Assembly (NCBI RefSeq): GCF_040954835.1
Contig: NC_090703.1
Location: forward strand, 6,877,001 to 6,941,000
DNA from: Lepisosteus oculatus
Taxonomy: Eukaryota; Chordata; Actinopteri; Semionotiformes; Lepisosteidae
Reading direction: 5' to 3'
Length of the DNA stretch: 64,000 nt
Shown: in pieces, positions 37,975 to 62,978 of the stretch
How positions within the stretch are numbered: the first letter of the stretch is position 1
Layout: every line of letters starts with the position of its first letter
Made by a program: the position numbers and the translations under genes
Notes under the pieces: model-generated
Told to the model about the DNA's origin: nothing
Seen by the model: only the letters and a program-made list of their open reading frames with translations
The model's database searches: none

Positions 37975-39059
37975 GTGAAGTGATTTGATGTGCTTTGTGT
38001 GTGATGTTCCTGAGCTTCTTCCTAATGAAGCCCCTCTGTTAAAAAAAGTTCTAAAAAATCAAAATGAGGAATGAAATCTATTGAATTTCTTGCCACTAAA
38101 TGAAAGGTCATCATTGCTTATTGTTGGAAGTGTGTTTTTGGAGGCATAAAGCCTCAAATAGGACTATTACGCAACTAAATGCCTACTGCTTGTGCTGAGT
38201 TGGAGGAGTCAGATGCAATTCATTGTCCCCTGCCTTCATGGGTGTTAAACTAATAAATGCTCCCAAACAGCGGGTTCATAATGTTATCCTGAGCGAGCAC
38301 CCTTCAGTTCATGTTGAACTGGGTTACTCGACGTGACAGATACTTGTTCTCCTTTGCTGAAACAAGAGAGTAGCCTAAGCTGAGGGGTAAATGAAGCTGA
38401 AACGTGTCTGAAAGAACCCTGGCAATGAGTTTGTCACCAGTCATGATGCAGAGATCTCAGAGTGAAAATGAGGATTATTGTGATTTATTTCATTCCTTGT
38501 GCCTTTTTGCTGTTTGTGCATTAAGGAAACAAAGACTGGTGCGAGTGTCCTGTGCTCTGTTTTAAGTTAGCAGGCGTAGAGCCATGTGTTCTTTCCAGTT
38601 AGTGGATGGGTGTAGCACACAGGGAGTTAAAATACATTGGCAAACATTTCAAAATGACAACACTGCTTTGAAGTTTGCTTACAGTACTCGTTTCTTAATT
38701 AATACTGCTCTTTATTTCTTATTATGACGTTTCATAGGGTAAAAAAAATTGTGAATTATTTTTGGTCCGTTCAAGAGGTTGTCAAAAACCAAATGATTTA
38801 ACTTGTAGTTCAAATAGGGAGCTGCGTCAGCATGCTTAGGCTGCAAAGGAACAAGTAAAGGTTTATTCTATGCTGGAAAGAGCAGAAAAGAAACACATCG
38901 TTTCGCCTGTGGAGCCTTCTTCGGGTGTGACACTCTTGTTTTTGTTTATTGATTTAATTTGCGTCTGCTACATTGCTTGTGAACGGAGCACAGTTCCTGT
39001 TGCGAATATTTTTGTCACTGGCCCTTTAAGGATCGGAAGAGTGATGTCATGATTTTAGG
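37975..39059. other. Spacer between coa8 and the klc1 promoter
   Basis: AT-rich sequence with one dispersed repeat (copy C at 38817-38930). Probably includes the alternative coa8 3'UTR to about 38275. No other feature recognised. Confidence 0.6.
38817..38930. repeat. Dispersed repeat family, copy C
   Basis: Same landmarks as copies A and B: GAGCTGCGTCAGCATGCTT, AGGCTGCAAAGGAACAAGTA, GGTTTATTC-ATGCTGGAAAG, ACACATCGTTTCGCC and GGAGCCTTCTTCGGGTGTGA. It ends about 130 bases before the CpG-rich klc1 promoter. Confidence 0.7.
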
Positions 39060-39088
39060 CAGCGATGCATTGTGGGGTGGTAGGAAAC

Positions 39089-39101
39089 GCCATTTTCGCG
39101 C
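39089..39101. promoter_or_regulatory. klc1: Overlapping YY1-like and E2F-like sites
   Basis: GCCATTTTCGCGC combines the YY1 core GCCATTTT with the E2F core TTTCGCGC, sharing three T. This arrangement is common close to CpG-island transcription starts. Confidence 0.4.
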
Positions 39102-39279
39102 AGGGAGGAACTGCTGTCAGTGGGATGCTTTTGGTCCCAATGTGTTCGTGATTACTAAACAGTACTGCCTCACAAGCACATTCCGGACCCCGTCTTCTCG
39201 GTGCAACATGTAATGCTTGGGGAGGGGGGTGGCGGCGGACATTGTATAAGATTTCCAAAAAAGAAAGTTTCTTGTCCAG

Positions 39280-39586
39280 GCCCTGCGAGGAGGAATTAGC
39301 GCTGAATAATATTAAGACCGTAAGCGCACTGGGTTTCCGAGCAAAGGGGACGTCGATGTGAGTCAGGCGGCGGAGTTTTTGGGAAGAGGGCAGAGGAGGG
39401 AGGCGGTCTGCTCGTTTTCGCCGGCTCGGCCTGGAAATCGGACCACATCTTGCAAGAGGAAAGAGGAGAGCTTCAGAGGGCGACGGGAGCTGCAGATCGG
39501 TGCCTCACTCCTGGAGCGTCACCATTGCGGCCGGCGAGGAGTCTGCAGGACCTGTCAGTCCGGCGACTGGATGCTACACGGAACGG
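39280..39586 (+). other. klc1: klc1 noncoding first exon (candidate)
   Basis: In this GC-rich stretch the best donor is ACG|GTAACG at 39587. No coding exon occurs between here and the first coding exon at 49620, which starts one base before its ATG, so an upstream noncoding exon is required. The exact boundaries are a guess. Confidence 0.3.
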
Positions 39587-42500
39587 TAACGAACCGAGCC
39601 TGGCAGGTCCCGGGTAGCAGGGCCAGTGTTTCTCATCACCCGTCATACCAGCGCTGGGGCACACTGGCGGCTGGTGTGATTGTCTCGTTTCATCCGGCAC
39701 TGGGGCGGGGGAAATAGTTGGAATTAGGATCCAGCGTCGAGGAGTGCTCTTGTGGTGACTCATTTGTAAAAGGCTGGTCAACTGTTGCAACACTCTTTCA
39801 AAGACATGGAGAGCTGAACAGGCAGTGGGGGTGGAAGAGAAGGAAGTACATAGTTTCGTGGTTTTTCACGAGGTGTGACGGGCCTCAGATACAGATACAG
39901 GTTATGGCCAGTCACTGGAAACACCGCGTTTCCGTCTTTTTGGGGACATTGGGGAACCGAGATTCGCCGTTTTTTCCCCCCCTGAGGGCACCAAATCAGT
40001 TCAAGGAAAATAAACGCAATATTTACAAACTGAAGCAGGTATTAACGTTAGCTACCGTTGAAACGTTAGTTTTCCGGAGCGGACCGTAGAACACAGCTCT
40101 TCTACTAAACATGCATTAGCTTAATACGCAATGACGTACTCCTAAAAATAATTTTGAATTGGCGTCGGAAAAGTCTGCTCATTTCTCATAGAGTCACAAC
40201 TATCCATGACAGTCGATAAGGCTGAAACCTCATATCTATAATCGCTGCTCAGCGTGAAACTCAGTTTTGTTTTCGCGGCGAGGAAGAGGAATCAGGGTCA
40301 CGGTGTGAGCCGTTGACAGCTCAGAGAGCGGACAGACATCGATAGGTCTCGGCAGGAGTTTGCTCTCTGTAATCCCGGGAGAGGATTAGGGCGCTGCGCT
40401 GGTTCAGTTCGGACAGAGCGTGATTATGAGACGGTTGCACGTGTCCAGGTGTGCATGCTCCGTCTAGCTCCCGATGGATCAGAGAGCTCTGTGTGGGCTG
40501 GCGTGTTGACACTACCAGGTAGACCAGATACAGTTAACAGCTGAGAGAAGGCGAAAGAAGAGGGAATGTGTTTATTTTCTGGTGGATGCTAAATGAGTGT
40601 TTTGTGCACTCCTGCTCTTTTTTTTTTACTGTGTTCTGTATCCAGCTGCACGCGTTTCATCAAGATGGACAGCTGTGAAATACGCCAGGTGTAGCTGTCT
40701 TTAGGAAGGAGTGTGTTGGGTATGTGAAGGGGAAGGCAAGGTGCGACTGTGCTCACGTTGATCAAGAAGAAGTGTGCTTTAGGTACCATCCCGGTCTCAT
40801 TCGCGTCCCCCGGATTGCAGTACAGATCCCCCGTCTTGGCTGGTGGGGTGCGTAACTCATTAACAGTGGGGGCATCAGTCGCTCTGACACGCGTGGGAGT
40901 TAGTCGGAAGAAGGCTGAGGGCTTCATTGCACTTGCCTCACACCCGGGATTCAGACAGGCTGAGAGAGGTTAGTGTGATCAGGGCTCGGTGTGTTTACTG
41001 CGGCGTGGACCCCGCGGAAGATCTGTGCAGTACAGTCTGCTCAAGGGGCAGACTGGGGCAGCCGCAGAGGAGTCTGTCATCAGGGCTTCAGGTTCTCCAT
41101 CACAGTTCCCTCCCGTCACTCAGGAGGGGGGTGAGAGTCATTGAAATGCAGGGCACACACACTTCGCCTCAGAAGGCTGCGCTTGTGCCCGAGTTCACAG
41201 CGGTTCTGTGTTCGGCAGGATGTCTCCTTTATAAGTGGAAACTGGGCTCCCTGTGTGTAGTGCTGACAGGTGGGCTGCGTCTCCCAAAGGATTCTGCTTC
41301 GGCGTTCGTTCGACTCGTGGTTTTAACTCCCGGTCGTTTGAGTGGTGCGATGCTAAACGACACGGAAAAAAGGTAAAAAAAAAACAAACCTACATCAATT
41401 ATTTAATGTTTAACTCGTTCGGACGTTGTGAGACATTGCTGGTTTGGCATGGAAGGATTGTTTGTGATGTCCAGTTTCGATAGGCAGTGTGTGATCGCTG
41501 TGATGTGATCGAGCTCTCCAAGAACAGTCTGTTATACAATCGTGAACACAGATATGTATTTGTACCAAGGGAGCATATTTGGTGGTGAGAGCTCTCCTCC
41601 TCCTTGTTTTATCAATCTCCCTCGAGGACTCGGTACATCATATTGCTTTTTGATTAGCAGAGTTAAAAAGCAGACATCCCTCAGGCTTGGGTCTAGGTTT
41701 GTGACTCTTATGGATTTTGACGCTTTAGGCCCAGTGCAAGAATAAAGTGACCAAGCCTGAGACCCTGACTCAGACTGGTCCATTGCAGTTCAAGTACCGA
41801 TTCACGGCAGCAGGGTTTGTCTCTTGAAGTTGGTGGGCAGGTCTTAGCTTTGATCTAATCCAGGTGTTGCTGTACCGCTGCACAGAGGCCATGCGAGTCC
41901 AGATCTCTCTTGACGCGCACCCTGTGCCCCATGTTTGATACTGGAGATAGTGAAATGACTTGCCGTCCTTTTTAATTAGAGGACTAATTAATGGCTCTGG
42001 CCTCATGCTTTCATCAGCCTTTTCCTTTATGGCTGTTTTTCACAGGTCTCCCAGCTGCAAACTTTATTTTCACTGCAGGCACTCTTCATTTGCAAAGACG
42101 AAAAAGAAAGCCGAGCTGATTTTTTTTTCCCTACGAACCCTTGGACGGAAACGACTGCTAACGTATCGGTTCGGGTCTCCCCCCTGTTTGAGCAATTCAA
42201 AGACAGGCTTGCAAGTGGTCGAGCACAGCAGTGCCTGTCCTCTTCTTTAACAGCTGAAATAACAGCCTTGTGCTCCACCCAGCTCCAGCTGCTGGTCTTA
42301 TTATTTCTGACCACAGATTTGGAAAGTGTCTCCATGAGAGTGTCTCCGGGTGTGACTTGCTCCACGATCGCACGAGGAATAACCTGAGACGGTTTAGAGG
42401 AAGTCATTCCGACCTGATTCCTGGTTTCAGAGGTGTGGTTGAATGCAGCGCACGGGCTTGGCCCAGCTGCTGTCAGTCAGGCAGACTGAGAGGTGGAATG

Positions 42501-45500
42501 CTGAAGGATTAAAGTGACTCTTGTTTTTTTTAAGGTTTATTTTAAACGCAGGGTAAGCACGAGGCAAAGTAAGGGACACAAGTGCTGGCGCATCGATTCA
42601 GACGTTGGGCTGAGGGAAGATAAACAGAGATCATGGTGGAGCTGGATGTTCTTTGCTTCCTTTCCTTCCTCTGTTGTCCCTGAATGTTAGCCCTGTGCTC
42701 AGGGGACCATTCTAGCTTATTTTTTTTCCTAGTGCAGATCCAATTAGCTTCAAAGCACTAAAACCGCGCAGAGTAAGCTTCAGATATTAAAAAGCCCTGA
42801 GCTCTAGTGAGTCTGTGCCAATTGGTACCATTGATTGCAGTGCCTTTAGGTTTGATGCTGGTCCCATAAAGTGTTGAGCTACTGGGGCATTCCCTAGCCA
42901 GTAATACAATCTTTGCAGCCAGCTTGTTTCTTTTTTTATCTGCACTTCCCCGATCATGGATTTTACCTCTGGAACTCCTCAGGAATGTATCAGTCAGTTG
43001 GACTTCCTAGAGTTCGGAGTTCATTCAGAAAGGGAGTTCTGGGTAGCTGTGGAGGAGTACCAAGTCCTCCAGAGTCCAGGCCAGGCCTGCCTTCGGCCTT
43101 GTGGTCACTGTATGTGTGGAGGTGCCCGGAGTGCCTCAGATTGGTTTGTGGTACTGAAATGCATCAAAACCATCCTGTACCACCACAACTTGTGTCAGAG
43201 ATAGAAGGTGGTAGATCACAATCTCTTCTCATCTTCAGGTGACAGGAGTTAAATTTATTATCATGTTCAAATCATTTTGATATTCTGTGTTTGGCAGGTC
43301 GTCTCTGCATTGTAAAACCATTCTGCTTGGCACTGTGGTTTCAAAATTGCAGCAGGGCCTGTCACTGCCTCAACAAGGTAACTAACTCAGTTTTACTCTA
43401 GAGTAGGGGTGCGAGTACGAGTCTTTAGCACTGCAGAAAAACACTTTTACCTCTGCTACTGCCCCTTTTGGCTGAACTCCCCCGGCTTTAGAAGTAATGT
43501 CCTGTGTTTCCAATGCAGTGTCCTTCTCTGTATACTTAGAATATCTAATTAGTCCCTGCTGGTTTTGTTGTTGCTAGAAACAGGCGAGATCTCCCGTGAG
43601 CCTCAGGACACAGCTGTGTGAGATAACCTGGGGACTGTACCAGACTGTTTCTCACGCACAGTCTGCCTGTGTGGAAGAGGACTGCTCAAGGCATGTTGAT
43701 TGTCTTATCTGTTTATTTTGTCATATTTCACTTAGCAAGCTCTTTGTACGTGCTGTAGTTCTGAGGTTGGGTATCATATGTTACTGCTGAATCTGAGACG
43801 CATTTCCCCAGTGTTTTTTTTTTGTAGTTTGTAACTTACTGGCTTCTGAAAGCTTTCGTTCCAGGCGCTTCCTAGCACCACCCCTGCTCGTAATTTGATT
43901 TGTCACTGTCTGAGTAGTAGATTGCAGGTCACGTCTTTTAAATTCACCTTCAAAGAGCTTTATTGACATTCTGGATGTCTTACAGTGTTGCCAAAGCACA
44001 CACAATTAGCGCAACAGTCACAGAAACCAACAGTAATAACGTACCGTACGTTTGATCACACCAGGTATACGTTTGTCTTCTCTGTGTGCCGCGGCATGTT
44101 CAGCAGGCAGCTTTCTTGCTCTTTTCTCAAGCAGCGTCACTCCCCCTGCCACACTCATGGCCATGCCCACGAACACCCCCATGGTCAGTGTCGACCACGC
44201 CCCCTGCCCCCCGACTCATACTGACCACGCCCCTTCCAGCCCACTGACCACGCCCTCAATCATGTCCCAGTCACCAGTGTTAGCCCCACCTCTCTCATCC
44301 CCATCATCTGTGTTATTGTTGGCCAAGCCCTTGACAGCGCCATCACCTGCGTTGGCCACACCTCTGTCATCATGAGATCCCTGTGGCCGCAGCCTGCACT
44401 ACGGGTGCCTGAGAGGCTGTTTGCCCGGCTGTAGCCTAGACTGATAGTGTAAAACTGGAACAGCACCCTGCCACAGAGAAGGAAGGAAAGGTTATATTTC
44501 AACTAAATATTTAACAGGCAGGTAAAACAATAGTGCCGATGCATGTTGGTCTTATGGAACCCAAACTGAGAGGTGGAGTTCCATTGTTCTGTTTGGCTTA
44601 AGTAACCCCTTCTGCTTTCTGGTTTTTAAGAGCGACTGTTGCGGATTTTGTAGTGCAACCCCTAAAGACAAAACAGGAGGTATAATAAATTCTACTGTAC
44701 ATTTTCACATTGGGGAATTTCACATGCAATTTGGATTTCAGTGCAGTTTTTTTTTGCATTTCTCTATGTTAAAGAGATTGAATTATCTGTCCAGCAGACC
44801 TGTTTTGTTATTTGACTCCAAATGTGGAACAGCAGTGCAGTTTTACATTCTCACAAAGGTCTCTCCCGCCCTGCTGCTGAAAGAGACTCGGAGCTTTTAT
44901 TGCAGGAGCTCTCCAGTGCTGTGCATGCTGCTGGAATTGTAGGGTAGAGAACTCATCGCCCACGTCTTTTCCAACCAGGCTTTTGTTTCAAGTAGTCCTC
45001 CTGCTGCGTTGTGTTGCTGATCTAGGAAGGAAAAAGTTATTGAACCCGTGCCTTGCAGAGAGTTCATTTTCACGAAGAACGTTTCCTGTTGTTTCGGGAG
45101 CTGGAGTGAAGGATGTGGTCAGCAAGCGGGGAGGGTCGGGGGGCTGTGTGTTTTTTGGCCTTATTTTTTCATGTGCACCGAGTTCTTTTCCAAGATCATC
45201 AGCCTTCGATACATGGAGGACCCGGAGCATTGTGTCGGTCCTGAACATGTGAGCAGCTTCACTCCTGCACAGGGCAGCAACATCATTTTGCACAAGACTC
45301 AAAAGCTACAAGAACTGTGGTTAAAAAATCTAGCAAAAAAAAATATATAAGCAAAAATATAAATCTCCGATTGTATCCGGAAGTAAAAAATGGCTTTTCT
45401 TACTGTCATGGTCTAGAATTGCCACCACAGTCATGACCTGTGTTGGGAGATGTGCTTAGATACTTAAGTGTGCATGAAACACATGTAGGAAGAGAAGGAA

Positions 45501-48500
45501 TTTCCCATACTCCGTCAATGGATCATGCTGTAGCGTGTGGGTTAGTGTCCTTGCAGTTAGTTGCTGGTGCATTATGGCCTATATTCCCCTTGATCAGGAA
45601 TTCTCTGGACAGGGATATACTGTAGGCTTCCCAGGCATGGGATTGCAGCTGCCAGAACCAGTGCTTGTCGCAATAGAGCTCTAATTTAAAAAAAAAAACA
45701 TTTTTTAAAGATTCATGATGGTGTGCCTGGAGCAAATGAAACAACATGCAGAGGCTCTGCAAAGCAGTTATAGAGTTTTAATCATCAGGCCTTGGGCAGT
45801 CGACTCATTGCCTTTGGTGGGACAAGGACTCCCAACACAGCTCTTCCTTTTGGTTTTCTTTTGAACATCTTGAATATTTTTGTCTGCATTCAGGTCTCTA
45901 GTGAAACTGGCGCACACTGATACAGAAGTGCATATGGCATGCTTGTGCCAGTGACCTGGAGTGACCCAAAACAGGCAAAACCCACAGCTCATCCACTTAC
46001 CTCTTCTTTATTGTCTTTACTCATTTGTTTTACATCACGGTTTACACCTTCAAATGAATTCATGGGTTTCGCAGGAATCAGCCGAAAGTATTTTTTCGTT
46101 TTAAAAGCTTTCTTGGTATGAAACCCTCCGGTGACGCGCTGTTGCCCCCTTGGTCTGGATACTAATACAGTTCTTGTAGAAATGAGCTATTCTTGACTGC
46201 TGATACTTGATAACAATGGGGTATTGTGTTCTGTAGGTGGGCAGCGAGAGTGGGCTAGTTCTGTCGCCACTCCCCTCTCTGGAGCTCCAGTCCCGCTGGT
46301 CTTTCCTGTCCAGTCACATGTCTTGCTTCTCTCAGCATCACATGGGCCACCGGCCTGGCGGAGGAGCGGCCCTCTGGAATTTCAGGCCTTTTAGTTTCAT
46401 TTCCCTTTTCTCCCCGACAGCAGTGTCAGTGTGGCGTCAGCAGCCCTCTGTCAGGCCTGACATCCTGTCTGGGGGAGACCGTCTGGACGGGCCTGACAGG
46501 GCTGGGCTCTTGCCCGTGCGTCTCCAGAAGATCTTTCCGTCGGCCTGCTGTGCTCAGAGCGCGTCTGCTGCAGGGACGCCCTGCTCCCCGGTGAGAGAAC
46601 AGCACAGGCCGGAGAGCGTCCTGCAGGTCTTTCAGGTTGCTGATGGGGAGAGTTCCTGACATAGTTTTAATCTTTAGTCTTTGTTCTTGGTAGCCTTCGG
46701 AGCTTCGGTCGAGGCGTTGCGTGAATGTTTCAGGAGTACCGCCCCCTCTGCGGCATGTTTGCTTCTGTGTTCAGCTGCTCAGTGGTGTTGGTTTCGACTG
46801 CTGCTGGAGCATTCAGAATGCCTGCTATGTGGCCACTTTGGGTGTAGCGGAAGGCGCTATATACTGCTTCTGTTGGGGTGCAGGTAGGACAGGGCTGTGC
46901 GAGGTCAGCGTTTGAGCCAGTCCAGGCAGGGGGTCCACTGTGCTACAGCAGAGCTCAGTGGGGCCAGCCCAAGATCTGCCTTTTATCACATGGATGGTAA
47001 CAGGAACGAGACCTCTCTGTCCATCCTCAGATCTGCAAGTTTGTTGAACAGCTTTCAAATAAAAAGACACAGAGTAAACTCCAGTTCCACATCAGTACCG
47101 TAAGAAAACATGAGTGTGCACTCTTCCGGCCACAGGACATTTTTTGAGACTGCTCAAAAGACTTCGTTTATTGTGGAGCGTCTTTGTATCCCTTAATCTT
47201 CTTATGTGTTTATAATACTTTGGAGAGACTGCAAACTGCCCCTGATTGCACTACAGGCACAGCGAGCAGTGCCAGATGGTAAGGCTTTTTTTTCCTGGTT
47301 TCCAAAGGGCCATCTCTCTAGCAGACACGTAGTGAGCCCCACCACAGATTGGAACCTATTGCAAATCAGAACCTTTTAGTCTTTCGAGATGCAAATGAAT
47401 AATTGAAAACTGGCAGACGTTGTGTTTGGACACCTGCAGCCAAACGCAGTGCCGCTGAGAGGGAGGGCTCTGGAGGGGTTTCGAGGGGCAGGTGCTGCCG
47501 GCCCTGTCTCGTCATGGACATTTCTCAAATCCAATTCCAGCTCTCAATCCCAGGTGCTTATTTTATTTGGAAACTGAGATCAAGTGGATGGCTCAGGGAA
47601 TGGAGTTTTGAAATACCAGATGAATGGAGGTGCCAAAGCCATTATCTCTCTCTCTCTGGAGGAGATGTCACCAGGGCTGTGCCCGCAGAGCGGATAAAGA
47701 GGAGTTTCCCTGGAGCGACAGCTTTCCGAGAGTATCTGCTTCTGCCTGGTGGATTACAGGCGGCGCTGAGCTCTGTGGCAGCCTGTTGACAAAGCAGTTC
47801 TTGCCCATATCAAGCCCGTCTGCTCTGACTGCTAAGTCTGTGTGAGCGCATCTCCGTTATACCCTGATCAACAGCGTCCACCTCGACCGGCTTCCACACA
47901 GAGCTCAGATCCTTTAAAAAAAAGACTGATTGCTTTTATCCAGGTGTCCGTCAGGTTCGGGTTTTGCTGTCTAGCTGCGAAACTGTTATGCAAGCCTTTA
48001 AGATGTATCGCTTTGGGAATATGACCAACTTGATTAGGACACGGTTTTATGAAAATAACAAAAGTAGCTTGTGAAGAAAATCTCTGTGCCAGTGTTTGCA
48101 GAGCTTTCTCCTCTGCCTGCAGTGTACAGTGTGCCTGTTTCTGTTCGGCGTGTGTGGACAGTAGGAGAGATCTGTGTCTTCCTCTAATAGGGCCTCCAGG
48201 GCTTTCTCTTTGGTTATTAGCAATGCCTAAAATAAAAGAAATTAGTGTCTGTTCTTGCAATTGACAGAATGGCCTAAAAAAAAACAACCTATGGTAGAAA
48301 AAAACTTTTGGTCAGCTCTTGTCTCTGAATGAAATGCAAAAATAAAAGGCTGGATTCAAATGAGAACAATGCACAGGGAAGAAACTCAGATTCATAAAAG
48401 AGGTCTGAGACTACTGCCTCTGTGAAAAGAGGGGGGACCGTCCCGTCCCAGGCAGCAGACAGCCTCCCCCTGTCCCCCAGCAGCAATGCTGAGGACATTA

Positions 48501-49619
48501 TCTCCCAGACTAAACTGCACTGGTTGTTGCATTATGCATGGGGCATTGTCACAGTATCCCAGTATTGTCCATAAAAGCATTCCATTCGGTTGGAGCAGGA
48601 CCACGGAGGGTCACATGCTAGTTGAATAACAGGAGCAGCCCGTGTGGGTTTGTGGTAGTGCTTTGCTGTGCTAGAAATTCAGTGTTAAAAGCTGTAGTCG
48701 AACATTGGGCATATTGAGAGGCATATATAGGCTTGGACACATTCTGTTAAGATCTATAGAATGCAAAAAAGTGTGAAAAATTGCCTTTGCTCCTGATGGA
48801 GCCGGATCGTTTCCTTTCTAGCAGAGACCTTGAGCTGGTCGGGCTGCAGATTTTCTCTTGCAGCCCCTTGCTCGCCTGTGTGACTGTGGGACTGTGGTGC
48901 GATCACAGGGCTCTGGCCCAGAGCACACGCAGAGGTGCTTGCAGAGCCAGAGTAGCTTCCAAGCAGGAGCAGCTGGGAAGATGGTAACAGTTAAGACGGG
49001 TTGTTTTGCTCTGGCTACCATCAGCCGCAGGGGAAAAGGGGGAAAAACCCCACCACACTGTGATGGTAATTCTCGCTTGCGGGAGACTTCTCAATCTTGT
49101 TTCATCCGGCTGTTTGTGACACATGCCTTAGTTAGAGCAGGCACGAAGTCGAGAGAGAGTGTGGATAATGAGAAGTGATTACATAACACTGCGACATGGG
49201 CTCCTCGGAATCCCTGCACAGCATGCTGATTAATCTGTGTGCAGGAAACAGAGTGAAATTATTCTGTAATATTCCTCTCAAGAATGTAGAAAATGAAAAA
49301 AAAAATACTGCCTAGTTCTTCTTATGGTATGCTTTTTAGAAAAATAAACAATAGCTCCCTTGGCTTACTGTCATTAGACTTTTCTGCTTCTGTGCATAGT
49401 GACACTGAAGCAGGTATAATTGAATATATTTCTCGGGTATATCTGTATTTGTGTGAGGATCACATGTTTCTTTTTAATGATGGGGTTTTTGGCCAGGAAT
49501 AGCCAGGAATAGGTGGCTGGCAGGCAACGGGGGAAGCAGAAAACCCATGAGAGTTCGGCTCATCTTGGGTTGTGGTGAGGACCTCTATAACCTCGGCCCT
49601 CTGCTCCTCCCCTCTGCAG
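39587..49619 (+). other. klc1: klc1 intron 1 (about 10 kb)
   Basis: Long first intron inferred from the acceptor CCCCTCTGCAG at 49619. I see an imperfect CCACGCCC-rich repeat at 44146-44380 but no recognisable coding exon. Other open frames, the longest about 150 codons near 40927 and 140 codons near 46237, have no family resemblance. Alternative klc1 first exons could be present but I cannot identify one. Confidence 0.55.
44146..44380. repeat. Imperfect CCACGCCC-rich repeat
   Basis: Degenerate units built on GACCACGCCC recur at about 44193, 44221 and 44246, then decay into GCCCCACC, GCCAAGCCC and GGCCACACC variants. The motif matches the CACCC/GC-box class bound by KLF/SP factors, but the array looks like a decayed minisatellite. 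Confidence 0.5.
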
Positions 49620-49620
49620 G

Positions 49621-60417
<10,797 letters not shown>

Positions 60418-62960
60418 GTAAGTACAGTACACACAGCCCAGTCGCCCGCAGCGGCCCTCCTTCAGGGCAGACCCGCTGTATCCTCTCCACTCCTGCACAA
60501 ACCACGCCTAGACAACAGACAACATAATCTGTCAACCCAGTCCTTGAACCCGAGCACAACCTGTCCTGCAGGAAGAAAAAAAGCCTTTTGGTTTTAACAA
60601 ATATATTGACCGAGCGATTTGAGGCCAGGATCTGTGGTTTCCGCGGTGTGGGCAGGATATGGCACTGTAGCAGGTGGGTTGGGACAGTGCAGTTTATTTT
60701 TAACTTGCCTGTCGGATCCCTGCTCCCGTTTAACCAGGGGCACATCGTGTGTTGTGGGTGACTTCGCGTGAAGGAACTGTGCCGAGGGCAGCCGTAGCTG
60801 TGCGTGTGTGAGCTTGAGAGCAGGTTAGCTCCAGTACAAGAGCTGACACGTTCCTTTCTGTGTAGATCAGCGCGTACCTGCCAGAGTCTGGTAACACTCT
60901 AATGCTGATTGACTGTCCAGGTGTAGGGTCACTAACATCTCTAACAGCAGCTGCAGCATGTAGCAGTATCATCACTCAGTAACACTGGGGCACTAAAGGG
61001 CCTCTTCTCTGCTCTGTTTATTTGTTTTGGTGCATTTTTTTATTTGTCTTTCAACTTGATTTCTTGAGCCTAAATAGTGTTCAAAATGTTACGTTCCAAA
61101 TACTGGGTCTTGTGACATGACGTTTAAGGCGATGCTGTTTTTCTTTGAGAGCTGTTTTTGAAGACGGTGATGGAGATGGATTGACCCTGCTATCCTGGAT
61201 AGTTGTCCTATGCTTTGGATCGAAAACAGACGTACAGTTCGCTCGTCTTGTTCTTTCGCACACCAGGAGTATCGGCCGTGCAGTGGAATTGTCAGAAAGG
61301 GTTGATCTGTCATCTCGTTTCCTGATGTTGTGTTATTTGGCAGCCACAGCCGGCATCCTTGATCTGTGCCGCGGCTCTAAGTAGCATCTGGAGTAAACAT
61401 ACACTGAGATCACTGCCACAGGGGCGGCAGACCTCTGTCATGTTTCGGCTTATACCAAAGTATAAATAAGTGTAGTGGAGGCTGCTGTCAGAGCACGTGC
61501 TCAGAGGACACAGGGAGCTGCAGAGTAGTGAGATAAAGGTAGTCTCTTTTCTTTTTTTTATTATTAATTCCGAAGCAGAGACAAAGCTGCAAAAGTGCAT
61601 TCAAAGGGCACATTAAAACAGTGTCCACCTGTGCTGTCAATCCAGAGCAAGAAGTCAGGTAGCATAGTTCCCAGGACTCATTCCTGCATTTGGATTTTCC
61701 CTGTTGTCATTCATGTGGCTAGAAAAAAAGACAAAACTGGTGTTTGTTTAAAATATTTTATCTGCTTTATTTTAAAAAAAACAACAACTAAAAGGGTGAC
61801 ATTTTATGGGTTGTGAGATTCTTCTGATTGATGATCTCCTTGAATAGGATCAAATATAAAACTGTCACCTGCAGGTGCCTGCTGAGAAGCAGGCAGGTAT
61901 GTGTTAATGGAGTCTTTAGTCTGAGCTATAGAACACGCGTGTCTGTATTGGATTGTCAGGCCGTGTCCAAAGAAATAGAGCGTGTGATCTCCACCTGGAG
62001 GTGCTAATTGAATACTTTTACTGCAGGACACATTTAGACATTTAGGTTTTTAACGCTTCCCGGGAGCTGAATCAGGTTGAAGTGTAAAGCAGACTTAACA
62101 TTTGGCCTTTGCTTAATTAACAGTTTTGTGAATTACTTAAGCACTCCAAGGGGCCCAGATGTGGTCGACATTAACAATTTAAGTAGATTCCGCCCAGTGC
62201 AATGAGTAACTGTCTTGTGAATTACCACTCCTGTTGCCTCTTTATTGGACAAGGGAGAGTCTGGGCATGGAAGTCCAAAGTGAAGTATGAAATAAAAAGA
62301 CAAATGGCAAAAAATGAGAGCAACTGCAAATGCATTTTAAAGCTAAACAGATGAAAAGGGGTGTATTTTTTTCTAGTGTTGTTCAGGAGTCTAGAAATGT
62401 CACCATCATAACTAAGTGGGCCAAGTAGAATTAGTATTGGATTAGCAAATGTCTAGTGCTTTAATGTCTTTGTATTTAGCTTTAAAAACCTACCAGAACC
62501 TCAGTGCTTGCTGGCAGTGCTGTCTCCAGCCTTCATATCACAGCATTTCTTCACCAAACTTGTTAGTCTAGACCCATGATGACATTTGTAGGTGCTTGTT
62601 TAACATTAGGATGTAGGATGCATAATTATACCAGAGCAATTCATAGTAGTGGTTTGGCTTCTTAGAGCTGAAGTGTGTTTTTAGTCATTAGATTGTAGAT
62701 GGTGCTTTTGCCTGTGATGCTGAGTGCCACAGCCATTACTTCAGGTACTGTGTTGCCCTGCCCTGCTCAGAACTGTTCTGTTGCCCGGCAACAGCAGCCT
62801 CTGATTCAGCTCCTCGGCAACCAATCAGCATCTCTTGTGCCGATTTTTCCCTCTGCCCTGTCTGTGGTAACCCAGATGCACACACATGGGAACTGTGTAC
62901 TGTACACCTGGATGTTTCTGTGTTTCTGTGAGCATGCTGATGTGCTTTCACACACTAAAT

Positions 62961-62978
62961 TCTCTCTCTCTCTCTCTG
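62961..62978. repeat. TC microsatellite
   Basis: Nine or so TC units in the klc1 downstream intron. Confidence 0.85.

Larger units (their letters stand above)
39060..39590 (+). promoter_or_regulatory. klc1: klc1 promoter / CpG-rich 5' region (inferred)
   Basis: CpG density rises here between coa8 and the first klc1 coding exon, the position expected for a housekeeping-type promoter. It contains an overlapping YY1-like GCCATTTT (39089-39096) and E2F-like TTTCGCGC (39094-39101) pair. The promoter assignment rests on position and composition. Confidence 0.5.

Noticed and set aside
46237-46659. 140-codon open frame in klc1 intron 1
   Set aside because: No recognisable domain, and composition is like surrounding intron. 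It could be an old repeat or chance.
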